Of a stretch of DNA of 24,897 bases, positions 17,420 to 24,844 are shown piece by piece. The position numbers and the translations under genes are program-made. Source of the DNA: Pseudomonas nitroreducens. Its GTDB lineage: Bacteria; Pseudomonadota; Gammaproteobacteria; Pseudomonadales; Pseudomonadaceae. The notes below the pieces were generated by a model. That model ran no database searches, was not told the origin of the DNA, and saw nothing but the letters and a program-made list of their open reading frames with translations. The number at the start of each line of letters is the position of its first letter. The stretch's first letter is position 1. Where the stretch lies: assembly GCF_014204515.1 (NCBI RefSeq), contig NZ_JACHLI010000057.1, positions 1-24,897 of the forward strand. Direction: 5' to 3'.

Positions 17420-17439
17420 GCATCCAGCGCACAAATGAA

Positions 17440-17462
17440 AACGCCGCCCGGTGGGCGGCGTT
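17440..17462 (+). terminator. Terminator between HTH-like and DUF3509 genes
   Basis: A 10-bp stem, AACGCCGCCC (17440-17449) with GGGCGGCGTT (17453-17462), has a 3-nt loop. T-runs are short on the plus strand; on the minus strand TTTTCATTTG follows. It lies between convergent genes and probably acts both ways. Confidence 0.8.
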
Positions 17463-17477
17463 GTCAGCGCAGGCCGA

Positions 17478-17759
17478 TCAGGTGCCGTAGCTCAGTACCT
17501 GGGCACGCTGGCGCAACTGCGAGACCACATCGTCCTCCATGCGGCCTTCGGAGATCAGCAGGTCACGGCGGATGGTCTGTACCGCCTCCTCGCTCTGCTC
17601 ATGGTCGGCCAGATGCTGGCCTTCGATGACTCGCCGCAGGATCACCTCTCCGTCGACATTGGTCAGGGTCAGGATGCGGCCACCATCGGGGCGCGCCGGG
17701 CCCAGGGAAGGGGCGTAGGGAGCGAAGGTCTCGGTCAGCAGGGCGCTCAGCCGGTCCAT
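17478..17759 (-). CDS. DUF3509 family protein
   Basis: A 93-residue soluble protein of a small Pseudomonas family; function unknown. Recognisable segments are MDRLSALLTETFAPYAPSLGP, GRILTLTNVDGEVILRRVI and a C-terminal charged helix (IRRDLLISEGRMEDDVVSQLR). ATG 17759 has a near-perfect AAGGAGAT upstream, so the in-frame extension to 17807 is rejected. A possible AlgU promoter precedes it. Monocistronic. Confidence 0.87.
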   Translation of the reverse strand: MDRLSALLTETFAPYAPSLGPARPDGGRILTLTNVDGEVILRRVIEGQHLADHEQSEEAVQTIRRDLLISEGRMEDDVVSQLRQRAQVLSYGT

Positions 17760-17796
17760 GCGTATCTCCTTGTTGCGAAATGAAAAAGCACAGGGA

Positions 17797-17824
17797 AAAG
17801 ACCGCACGTTCGGCGATAAAGTTC
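17797..17824 (-). promoter_or_regulatory. Candidate AlgU (sigma-22) promoter of the DUF3509 gene
   Basis: On the minus strand a perfect AlgU -35, GAACTT (17824-17819), is followed by 17 bp and TCTTT (17801-17797), against a -10 of TCTGA. The start site would lie about 30 nt before ATG 17759. Confidence 0.4.
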
Positions 17825-17884
17825 GCCGGTTTCAGTACCGTTGGTCATGACGGCATATTTCAGACCCGCTGTTCCTGACATGAA

Positions 17885-17908
17885 AAAGCCCGCCAGAAGG
17901 CGGGCTTT
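17885..17908 (-). terminator. Terminator after thrC
   Basis: A perfect 10-bp stem, AAAGCCCGCC (17885-17894) with GGCGGGCTTT (17899-17908), has a 4-nt loop. Read on the minus strand it ends in a run of five T, correct for thrC. Confidence 0.9.
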
Positions 17909-17928
17909 CTACAACGGCGATGCGCGCT

Positions 17929-19338
17929 TCAGAGCGGCTTGCCGCGATTGCCGTGGGCGCTGACGAAGGCCTGGACCTTGGCCAGATCGTTGGCCAGTAC
18001 GGTGCAGCGCTCGTCACGCTCGAACAGGTCGGCCAGGTGCGCCGGCAGTGCCGGAACCGCCTCGATGCCGGCCTTCTCCACCGCTTCCGGGAACTTCACC
18101 GGATGCGCAGTACCCAGGGTCACCATGGGCACGGACAGGCTGCGGCGGCACTCGCGAGCGGCGCGTACGCCGATGGCGGTGTGCGGATCCAGCAGCTCGC
18201 CAGACTCGGCGAAGACCTGGGAAATGGTCTCGCAGGTTGCCTCGTCGCTCACCGCCAGGGAATCGAACAGGCGGCGCGCTTCGGTCCAGCGATCATCCTC
18301 GACCGCCAGCTTGCCGGTAGCCTTGAAGTTGTCCATCAGCTCGGCGACGGCCTTGCCGTTGCGGCCGTGCAGGTCGAACAGCAGGCGCTCGAAGTTGGAC
18401 GAGACCATGATGTCCATGGACGGCGACAGCGATGCGTGCAGGGTGTCCTTGTCGTAGCGGTTGCCGGACATGAAGCGATGCAGGATGTCGTTGCGGTTGG
18501 TCGCGACGATCAGCTGGCTGATCGGCAGGCCCATGTTGCGCGCCAGGTAGCCGGCGAAGATGTCGCCGAAGTTGCCGGTGGGCACCGAGAAGGCCACGGA
18601 ACGGGCCGGTGCGCCGAGCTGCAGGGCGGCGTGGAAGTAGTAGACGATCTGGGCCATGATCCGCGCCCAGTTGATCGAGTTCACCGCCACCAGACGGGTG
18701 CCCTTGAGGAAGCCCTGGTCGGCGAAGCTGGCCTTGACCATTTCCTGGCAGTCGTCGAAGTTGCCTTCGATGGCGATGTTGTGGATGTTCTCGCCCAGGA
18801 TGGTGGTCATCTGCCGGCGCTGCACCTCGGACACACGGTTGTGCGGGTGCATGATGAAGATGTCGACGTTCTCGCAGGCCTTGCAGCCTTCGATGGCGGC
18901 CGAGCCGGTGTCGCCGGAGGTGGCGCCCATGATCACCACGCGCTCGCCGCGCTTGGTCAGCACGTGGTCGAGCAGGCGGCCGAGCAGTTGCAGGGCGAAG
19001 TCCTTGAAGGCCAGGGTCGGGCCGTGAAACAGCTCCAGCACCCACTCGTTGCCGTTCAGCTGGCGCAGCGGCGCCACGGCGTTGTGGGCGAAGACACCGT
19101 AGGTCTCTTCGAGGATCTTCTTGAAGTCGGCATCGGCAATGCTGCCAGCCACGAATGGGCGCATCACCCGGAAGGCCAGCTCGTGGTACGGCAGGCCGGC
19201 CCAGGAAGCGATCTCCTCGACGGTGAAGCGCGGCAGGTTTTCCGGCACGTAGAGGCCGCCGTCACTGGCAAGACCGGCCAGCAGCACGTCTTCGAAGTTC
19301 AGCGCGGGCGCCTGGCCGCGGGTACTGATGTAGCGCAT
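17929..19338 (-). CDS. thrC: Threonine synthase
   Basis: A 469-residue PLP enzyme that converts O-phosphohomoserine to threonine, the last step of the pathway. It starts MRYISTRGQAPALNFEDVLLAGLASDGGLYVPE, typical of long (class II, E. coli-like) threonine synthases. The PLP lysine is Lys112 in TLAFKDFALQ, and the phosphate-binding loop is GATSGDTGSAA. Substrate motifs include VPTGNFGD. It lies 91 bp downstream of hom on the same strand and is probably co-transcribed. ATG 19338 has a GAAGG ribosome site that falls inside a small hairpin. Thr kinase (thrB) is not in the window, as usual in Pseudomonas. Confidence 0.96.
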   Translation of the reverse strand: MRYISTRGQAPALNFEDVLLAGLASDGGLYVPENLPRFTVEEIASWAGLPYHELAFRVMRPFVAGSIADADFKKILEETYGVFAHNAVAPLRQLNGNEWVLELFHGPTLAFKDFALQLLGRLLDHVLTKRGERVVIMGATSGDTGSAAIEGCKACENVDIFIMHPHNRVSEVQRRQMTTILGENIHNIAIEGNFDDCQEMVKASFADQGFLKGTRLVAVNSINWARIMAQIVYYFHAALQLGAPARSVAFSVPTGNFGDIFAGYLARNMGLPISQLIVATNRNDILHRFMSGNRYDKDTLHASLSPSMDIMVSSNFERLLFDLHGRNGKAVAELMDNFKATGKLAVEDDRWTEARRLFDSLAVSDEATCETISQVFAESGELLDPHTAIGVRAARECRRSLSVPMVTLGTAHPVKFPEAVEKAGIEAVPALPAHLADLFERDERCTVLANDLAKVQAFVSAHGNRGKPL

Positions 19339-19342
19339 AGAT

Positions 19343-19359
19343 CAAAACCTTCGGTTTTG
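19343..19359 (-). promoter_or_regulatory. Hairpin covering the thrC Shine-Dalgarno
   Basis: On the minus strand CAAAACC pairs with GGTTTTG around a GAA loop, giving a 7-bp stem ending 4 nt before the thrC ATG. The only SD-like sequence (GAAGG) sits in the loop and the first bases of the stem, so folding could limit initiation. Confidence 0.5.
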
Positions 19360-19362
19360 GCT

Positions 19363-19426
19363 TCAGGCCGCAAGCTGCAGACTACAGGCGGATAAGCCTG
19401 CGGCCTGCAGCCAGTGGCCTGCAGCC
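19363..19426. repeat. CTGCAG-rich short repeats between hom and thrC
   Basis: GGCCTGCAGCC occurs twice (19402-19412 and 19416-19426), 14 bp apart. Related pieces (CAGGCCGCAAGCTGCAG) lie just to the left. Imperfect repeats of AGCTGCAG/GCCTGCAG type are common between Pseudomonas genes. Confidence 0.6.
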
Positions 19427-19429
19427 CGA

Positions 19430-20734
19430 TTAATTCAGTTGTTCGACGCGGATGCGTACGACATTGCCGACGACGTCATCCAGCGCTTCCAGCGCGGCGA
19501 TAGCTTCGATGATGCGGGACTCGAGCACGCGGTGGGTAACCAGGATCATCGGCACCAGACCGTCATGCTCTTCGACTTCCATCTGCATGATCGATTCAAT
19601 GTTGATGCCGCGCTCGGAGAGGATGGTCGCCACCTGGGCCAGTACGCCCGGATGGTCCTTGGCCTGGATGCGCAGGTAGTAGGCGCTTTCGCAGGCGTCG
19701 ATCGGCAGGATCGGGTGGTCGGAGAGCGAGTCCGGCTGGAAGGCCAGGTGCGGCACGCGGTTCTCCGGGTCGGAGGTCGTGGCGCGAACCACGTCCACCA
19801 GGTCGGCGACCACCGAGGATGCGGTTGGCTCCATGCCGGCGCCGGCGCCGTAGAACAGCGTCGAACCGGCGGCATCGCCATTGACCATGACGGCGTTCAT
19901 CACGCCATTCACATTGGCGATCAGGCGGTCGGCCGGGATCAGGGTCGGGTGCACGCGCAGCTCGATACCCTTGTCGGTACGGCGGGCGACGCCCAGGTGC
20001 TTGATGCGGTAGCCCAGCGCCTCGGCGTAGTTCACGTCGGCGGTGGTCAGCTGGGTGATGCCTTCGGTGTAGGCCTTGTCGAACTGCAGCGGGATGCCGA
20101 AGGCGATGGACGCCAGGATGGTCAGCTTGTGCGCGGCATCGATGCCTTCGACGTCGAAGGTCGGGTCGGCTTCGGCGTAGCCCAGCGCCTGGGCTTCCTT
20201 CAGCACGTCAGCGAAGGCGCGGCCTTTCTCGCGCATTTCGGTGAGGATGAAGTTGCCGGTGCCGTTGATGATGCCGGCCAGCCAGTTGATGCGGTTGGCG
20301 GCCAGGCCCTCGCGGATCGCCTTGATCACCGGGATGCCACCGGCCACGGCGGCTTCGAAGGCGACGATGACGCCCTTCTCGCGGGCCTTGGCGAAGATTT
20401 CGTTGCCGTGCACGGCGATCAGCGCCTTGTTCGCGGTGACCACGTGCTTGCCGTTCTCGATGGCCTTGAGCACCAGCTCGTGGGCCAGGGTATAGCCACC
20501 GATCAGCTCGATGACCACGTCGATTTCCGGGTTGTTCGCCACGTCGAAGATGTCGGCGGTAATGGGGGTACTGCCGGTTTCACACTTCGGGTTGGGGCGA
20601 CGGGCGGCAATCTGCGCAACCTCGATACCACGCCCGGCACGGCGGGCAATCTCCTCGGCGTTGCGTTTGAGTACATTGAAGGTACCGCCACCGACGGTAC
20701 CCAACCCACAGATTCCCACTTTCACCGGTTTCAC
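19430..20734 (-). CDS. hom: Homoserine dehydrogenase
   Basis: A 434-residue enzyme that reduces aspartate semialdehyde to homoserine, the branch point to Thr and Met. The N-terminal Rossmann motif is GICGLGTVGGGTFNVL. The middle has the conserved VTANKALIA, NRINWLAGIINGTGNFIL and DPTFDVEGIDAAHKLTILA. The C-terminus is an ACT domain (HPGVLAQVATILSERGINIESI), the likely site of feedback by threonine. The start is GTG 20734: GGGGAG lies 6 nt before it, and the protein then begins (M)KPVKVGICG as in P. aeruginosa, with the same length. An in-frame upstream ATG exists but would add unconserved residues from the leader. It has its own promoter and a structured leader. Confidence 0.95.
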   Translation of the reverse strand: MKPVKVGICGLGTVGGGTFNVLKRNAEEIARRAGRGIEVAQIAARRPNPKCETGSTPITADIFDVANNPEIDVVIELIGGYTLAHELVLKAIENGKHVVTANKALIAVHGNEIFAKAREKGVIVAFEAAVAGGIPVIKAIREGLAANRINWLAGIINGTGNFILTEMREKGRAFADVLKEAQALGYAEADPTFDVEGIDAAHKLTILASIAFGIPLQFDKAYTEGITQLTTADVNYAEALGYRIKHLGVARRTDKGIELRVHPTLIPADRLIANVNGVMNAVMVNGDAAGSTLFYGAGAGMEPTASSVVADLVDVVRATTSDPENRVPHLAFQPDSLSDHPILPIDACESAYYLRIQAKDHPGVLAQVATILSERGINIESIMQMEVEEHDGLVPMILVTHRVLESRIIEAIAALEALDDVVGNVVRIRVEQLN

Positions 20735-20762
20735 GCTGAACTCCCCATGATTACAGCATCGG

Positions 20763-20840
20763 GGTGCCTGAGACGCCGATGCCCGCAACGAGGCGGGCAT
20801 GGCAGCAGGCACCAGGTCAGAACAGGCGCAGCGCCTGTTC
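20763..20840 (-). promoter_or_regulatory. Structured 5' leader of hom (three hairpins)
   Basis: Two structures lie between the hom promoter and its GTG. The first is a 10-bp hairpin, GAACAGGCGC (20820-20829) with GCGCCTGTTC (20831-20840), with a minimal loop. The second is nested: outer stem GGTGCCTG (20763-20770) with CAGGCACC (20806-20813), inner stem ATGCCCGC (20779-20786) with GCGGGCAT (20793-20800). No T-run follows, so they are not simple terminators. Confidence 0.55.
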
Positions 20841-20859
20841 CCTAGTCAAAAGGAACCGA

Positions 20860-20888
20860 ACATTACGAAGCGGTTCCCTATTAGTCAA
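20860..20888 (-). promoter_or_regulatory. hom promoter (sigma-70) within an inverted repeat
   Basis: On the minus strand, TTGACT (20888-20883), a 17-bp spacer, then TAATGT (20865-20860): a strong match. The inverted repeat GGAACCG (20852-20858) / CGGTTCC (20871-20877) flanks the -10. The stretch TTGACTA...GGGAAC recurs just downstream (20849-20837). Confidence 0.62.
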
Positions 20889-20907
20889 TCCGGGCGAAGC
20901 CCGCGGC

Positions 20908-21636
20908 TCACTTGGCTTCCAGGGCCAGCTTGGCGATCTGCCCGGCTGGCTGGTAGCCCGGCAGCATGGTGCCGTCGGCGAGGATGATCGCCGGGGTGCC
21001 CTGCACACCGACCATCTGGCCCAGGGCGAACTGCACGTCCACCGGGTTCTCGCACTTGGCGGCCTTCACTTCCTTCTCGTGGAACATGTCGCTCATGGCC
21101 GACTGGCGGTCCTTGGAGCACCACACGGCCTGCAACTGCTGGTCACCCGGCGAGTTCGGCCCCTGGCGCGGGAAGGCCAGGTAGCGCACCTCGATGCCCT
21201 GCTTCTGCAGTTCCGGCACTTCGGCGTGGAGCTTCTGGCAGTACGGGCAGGTGGTGTCGGTGAAGACGGTGATGTGCGCCTTGGTCTCGCCCTTGGCCGG
21301 GAACACCACCATGTCCTTGGCGGCGATGGCGTTGATGGTCTTGGCCACCCCGGCGCTCTCGGCCTTCTCGGTCAGGTTGGTCGGTTTGCCGTCCTTGACC
21401 TGGTAGATATTGCCCTGCACGACGAACTGGCCATCGGCGCTGGCGTACAGAATGCGGCCACCCTTGAGCTGCACCTGGTAGATGCCATCCAGGGGGCCCT
21501 TGGAGATGTTTTCGATGGGCAGGTCAGGCTGCAGGGATTGCAGGGTGCTGCGGATCGCCTGGTCCGGTTCGGCAGCCAGGGCGAGGGTGCTGACGAGGCC
21601 AACGGCCACACCAGCCAGAAGTCGGGACAAACGCAT
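20908..21636 (-). CDS. dsbC: Thiol:disulfide interchange protein DsbC
   Basis: A 242-residue periplasmic disulfide isomerase that rearranges wrong disulfides and is kept reduced by DsbD. A signal peptide (1-22, ending LALAA) is followed by the dimerisation domain (IENISKGPLDGIYQVQLKGG) and the thioredoxin domain with active site CPYC (130-133). The cis-Pro loop is QGTPAIIL. The extra Cys pair (AVWCSKD, AAKCENP) is present, as in E. coli DsbC. ATG 21636 has AGGAG 8 nt upstream. It lies 173 bp upstream of hom on the same strand; the hom promoter in that gap shows hom need not depend on it. Confidence 0.95.
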   Translation of the reverse strand: MRLSRLLAGVAVGLVSTLALAAEPDQAIRSTLQSLQPDLPIENISKGPLDGIYQVQLKGGRILYASADGQFVVQGNIYQVKDGKPTNLTEKAESAGVAKTINAIAAKDMVVFPAKGETKAHITVFTDTTCPYCQKLHAEVPELQKQGIEVRYLAFPRQGPNSPGDQQLQAVWCSKDRQSAMSDMFHEKEVKAAKCENPVDVQFALGQMVGVQGTPAIILADGTMLPGYQPAGQIAKLALEAK

Positions 21637-21836
21637 GGAGAACTCCTGAAGTCAGTCGGCGAAGACTACCACACCGGGCGGTCCAGGCCGAGCCGCAGGC
21701 TGTAGCGGGAAGCTTCGGTGTAGCGGTACTGCATGCGGCTGGATCACAAAGATCGAACAAGGTGTAGACGTCCCTGTCGAGACCGACTGCTCAAGTTCAA
21801 CCCCGGCCCGGCCATCCATGGCCCGGCGTTCGCGGG

Positions 21837-21852
21837 GCAACGCATGCGTTGC
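21837..21852. repeat. Perfect 16-bp palindrome downstream of xerD
   Basis: GCAACGCATGCGTTGC (21837-21852) lies 12 bp after the xerD stop and is bracketed by GGGG/CCCC, extending the stem. No T-run follows on the minus strand, so it may be an RNA 3' end stabiliser, not a classic terminator. Confidence 0.5.
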
Positions 21853-21863
21853 AGAGCCCCCGC

Positions 21864-22760
21864 TCACCCGCGGGGATGGTGCTGAGCGTGCAGGTCCTGC
21901 AGGCGAGCACGGGCGATGTGGGTGTAGATCTGCGTGGTCGACAGGTCGCTGTGACCCAGCAACATCTGCACCACGCGCAGGTCGGCGCCGTGGTTGAGCA
22001 GATGGGTGGCGAAGGCATGGCGCAGGGTGTGCGGCGACAGGCTCTTGCCGATACCGGCGACCTTCGCGTGCAGCTTGATGCGGTGCCAGAAGGTCTGGCG
22101 GGTCATCTGCTCGCCGCGCAGGCTGGGGAACAGTACGTCGCTGGGCTTGCCCGCCAGCAGGTCGCCGCGAGCCTCGCGCACGTAGCGCTCGATCCAGCGG
22201 ATGGCCTCCTCCCCCAGCGGCACCAGGCGCTCCTTGCTGCCCTTGCCGAGGACGCGGACCACGCCCTGGCGCAGGTTCACCTGTTCCAGGGTCAGCCCGA
22301 CCAGCTCGCTGACCCGCAGGCCGCAGGCGTAGAGCACCTCGAGCATGGTGCGGTCGCGCAGGCCGAGCGGATCGTCGGTCTCCGGCGCCCCCAGCAGCGC
22401 CTCGACATCTGCCTCGGACAGCGACTTGGGCAGCGGCTTGCCCAGTTGCGGCAGGTCCACCAGCAGCGTCGGGTCCTCGGCGATCAGCCCCTCGCGCAGG
22501 CAATAGCGGTAATACCCCCGCAGCCCGGAGAGAAAGCGCGCCGTGGAGCGGGCCTTGTAGCCCTCGCCCAGACGCCAGGCCAGGTGGTCGAGAATGACGT
22601 CGCGGCCGGCGGCCTGGAGCGCCACGCCGCGCTGATCGAGCCAGCCGTTGAACAGGGCCAGGTCGCTGCCATAGGCGCTGCGGGTATTGTCGGAAAGCCC
22701 CTTCTCCAGCCAGAGGGCGTCGAGGAAGCGATCAATGGAGGGATGGGCAAGCGGCGTCAT
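21864..22760 (-). CDS. xerD: Site-specific tyrosine recombinase XerD
   Basis: The 298-residue partner of XerC; it resolves chromosome dimers at dif under FtsK control. The N-terminal SAM-like domain (FLDALWLEKGLSDNTRSAYGSDL) precedes the catalytic domain. All catalytic residues are visible at the positions of E. coli XerD, or one residue away: Arg149 (CGLRVSEL), Lys173 (GKGSKER), His244 and Arg247 (HTLRHAFATHLL), His270 (LGHSDLSTTQ) and nucleophile Tyr279. This is the housekeeping enzyme, not a phage integrase: the neighbours are dsbC-hom-thrC, as in other Pseudomonas. ATG 22760 gives the family length, but no good Shine-Dalgarno precedes it. Divergent from the antiporter. Confidence 0.95.
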   Translation of the reverse strand: MTPLAHPSIDRFLDALWLEKGLSDNTRSAYGSDLALFNGWLDQRGVALQAAGRDVILDHLAWRLGEGYKARSTARFLSGLRGYYRYCLREGLIAEDPTLLVDLPQLGKPLPKSLSEADVEALLGAPETDDPLGLRDRTMLEVLYACGLRVSELVGLTLEQVNLRQGVVRVLGKGSKERLVPLGEEAIRWIERYVREARGDLLAGKPSDVLFPSLRGEQMTRQTFWHRIKLHAKVAGIGKSLSPHTLRHAFATHLLNHGADLRVVQMLLGHSDLSTTQIYTHIARARLQDLHAQHHPRG

Positions 22761-22851
22761 CGGGCATCGGGTCTGAGGAAAAAGCGGCACCTTTAGTCTT
22801 TCATATCCTCCAAGCCGTTCTCTACTGACCCAGCCAGGAATCCGTCGCTCC

Positions 22852-24696
22852 ATGGATGAACACAGCACCTACTACGCCCTCGCCGGGATCGGCGCCGCCT
22901 CCCTTGCCAGCCAGTGGCTGGCCTGGCGCCTGCGCCTGCCGGCGATCCTGTTCCTGCTGCTGAGCGGCATCCTGGTAGGACCGATCCTTCATCTGCTGTC
23001 GCCCGAAGCCCTGTTCGGCCCGCTGCTGTTCCCGCTGGTATCGCTCGCCGTCGCCCTGGTGCTGTTCGAAGGCAGCCTGACCCTGCACCTGGACGAATGG
23101 AAGGAAATCGGCACCGTGGTGCGGCGCATGGTCACCGTCGGCGCACTGATCACCTGGGCCGTGATCGCCCTGGCCACCCACTACCTGCTGGGCTTCACCT
23201 GGGAAATGGCGCTGCTGTTCGGCACCCTGACCCTGGTCACCGGGCCGACGGTGATCGTGCCGATGCTGCGCGTGGTCCGCCCCAACGCGACCATCGCCAA
23301 CATCCTGCGCTGGGAAGGCATCGTCATCGACCCCATCGGCGCCATCCTCGCCGTGGTGGTCTACACCTTCATCGCCGCCAGCGACGCCGGTTCCGGCTGG
23401 ATGGACAGCCTGCGGACCTTCTTCAGCGTGATCGGCACCGGCATCGTCGCCGGCCTGCTGGGCGGCCAGGCGCTGGGGGTGGCGCTGCGTCGCCACTGGC
23501 TGCCGGATTATTTGCACAACCTGGCTTCGCTGTCGGTCGTGCTGGGCGTGTTCGTCCTCTCCAACACGCTGATGTCCGAGTCCGGCCTGCTGGCAGTGAC
23601 CGTGATGGGCCTGCGCCTGGCCAACATGCAGGGCGTCGATGTGCGGCACATCCTGCACTTCAAGGAGAACCTCAGCGTGCTGCTGATCTCCGGCCTCTTC
23701 GTGCTGCTGGCGGCACGGCTGGACCTGCCGGCACTGCTGGGCCTGGGACCGATCGCCCTGCTGGTGCTGGCGCTGATCCAGTTCGTCGCCCGCCCCCTGA
23801 ACGTGCTGGTCGCTACCGCCGGCTCGGCGCTGAACTGGCGCGAGCGAGCGCTGCTGAGCTGGATCGCCCCGCGCGGCATCGTCGCCGCCGCCGTCTCGGC
23901 GATCTTCGCCATCCGCCTGCAGGAAGCCGGCCACGCCCAGGCCGGCGTGCTGGTGCCGCTGACCTTCCTGGTGATCATCGGCACGGTGATCCTGCAAAGC
24001 GCCACCGCGCGGCCGCTGGCCCGCCTGCTGAGGGTCGCCGAACCGGTGCCCACCGGTTTCCTCATCATCGGCGCCAACCCGGTAGCCCGCGCCATCGGCA
24101 GCGGCCTGCAGAACGCCGGGGTGAAGGTGCTGCTGACCGATTCGAGCTGGGAGAACACCCGCGCCGCGCGCATGGACAACCTGCCCACCTATTTCGGCAA
24201 CCCGGCATCGCAGCACGCCGAGGCGCACCTGGACCTGATCGGCCTGGGCCACCTGCTGGCCCTGTCGCCCAATGCCGAGCTCAATGCGCTGATGTGCATG
24301 AGCTTCCGCCACGAGTTCAACCCGCGCCAGCGCTTCATCCTGCCCAGCAGCCAGGACAGCCGGCGCAGCGAGAAGCACCGCGTCAGCGACCGCCATCGCG
24401 GCAGAGCGCTGGGCCAGACGACCATCACCTACCCGCAGATGGCGGGCCTGATTGCCCGCGGCGCGGAAGTCCGCTCGACGCTGCTCAGCGAGAACTTCGG
24501 CTGGCAGGACTACCAGGCCCTGCACGGCGACCGCGCCCTGCTGCTGTTCGCCAGGGACCCCAACGGCCGTCTGCGGATCGCCAGCCCCGAGCGTCCGCAG
24601 CAGCCGGACACGGGCTGGACGGTGATCTCGCTGATCGAGGAGGTGCCCGGAAACACCGCGGGTACGCTGGAAACGGCGCGGGCCGCAACAACCTGA
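22852..24696 (+). CDS. Cation:proton antiporter, CPA1 (NhaP-type) with RCK-like C-terminal domain
   Basis: A 614-residue inner-membrane protein exchanging Na+ or K+ for H+. The first 390 residues form about 12 helices, including LVLFEGSLTLHLDEW, LVTGPTVIVPMLR and the ion-binding helix EGIVIDPIGAILAVVVYTF, then SWIAPRGIVAAAVSAIFA. From about residue 400 comes a TrkA-N/RCK-like Rossmann domain (GFLIIGANPVARAIGSGLQNAGVKVLLTD), then a C-terminal part of less certain fold that may gate the transporter. ATG 22852 has only a distant AGGAA. A homologous antiporter follows xerD in P. aeruginosa, as I recall. The preferred ion cannot be told from sequence. Confidence 0.92.
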   Translation: MDEHSTYYALAGIGAASLASQWLAWRLRLPAILFLLLSGILVGPILHLLSPEALFGPLLFPLVSLAVALVLFEGSLTLHLDEWKEIGTVVRRMVTVGALITWAVIALATHYLLGFTWEMALLFGTLTLVTGPTVIVPMLRVVRPNATIANILRWEGIVIDPIGAILAVVVYTFIAASDAGSGWMDSLRTFFSVIGTGIVAGLLGGQALGVALRRHWLPDYLHNLASLSVVLGVFVLSNTLMSESGLLAVTVMGLRLANMQGVDVRHILHFKENLSVLLISGLFVLLAARLDLPALLGLGPIALLVLALIQFVARPLNVLVATAGSALNWRERALLSWIAPRGIVAAAVSAIFAIRLQEAGHAQAGVLVPLTFLVIIGTVILQSATARPLARLLRVAEPVPTGFLIIGANPVARAIGSGLQNAGVKVLLTDSSWENTRAARMDNLPTYFGNPASQHAEAHLDLIGLGHLLALSPNAELNALMCMSFRHEFNPRQRFILPSSQDSRRSEKHRVSDRHRGRALGQTTITYPQMAGLIARGAEVRSTLLSENFGWQDYQALHGDRALLLFARDPNGRLRIASPERPQQPDTGWTVISLIEEVPGNTAGTLETARAATT

Positions 24697-24751
24697 CGGC
24701 CGGCTGTGTCTGCCTACCTTTAGTCTGGTGACAGGAAATTTCTGAAGGACG

Positions 24752-24844
24752 ATGATTGCACCACGCCATCACTGCGTCCCACGAAGCCCAGATCATGTCC
24801 AGTCTGGTCTGCTCCCCGCATCTGAGTACAGGGACTCACGCTAA
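24752..24844 (+). CDS. Possible 30-residue small ORF (leader-like)
   Basis: ATG 24752 opens 30 codons starting MIAPRHHCVPRSPDHV, ending SEYRDSR and stopping at TAA 24842. GAAGGA lies 2 nt before the ATG, which is closer than ideal. It is rich in His, Arg and Pro, and uses rare codons (AGG, CGA). It may be a leader peptide of a gene beyond the right edge, or chance. The rest of 24697-24897 shows no gene. Confidence 0.25.
   Translation: MIAPRHHCVPRSPDHVQSGLLPASEYRDSR

Noticed and set aside
17920..20845. Plus-strand ORFs of 491 and 468 codons opposite thrC and hom
   Set aside because: They are antisense shadows of two clear biosynthetic genes, with no ribosome site and no recognisable domain.
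21637..21863. AlgU promoter (GAACTT on the minus strand near 21793-21798) for dsbC
   Set aside because: No TCTGA-like -10 occurs at 16-17 bp spacing, and the site is over 150 bp from the dsbC start.
21864..22760. Phage or integron integrase marking a mobile island
   Set aside because: Length, catalytic residues and the dsbC-hom-thrC neighbourhood identify housekeeping XerD. No att repeats or phage genes are nearby.
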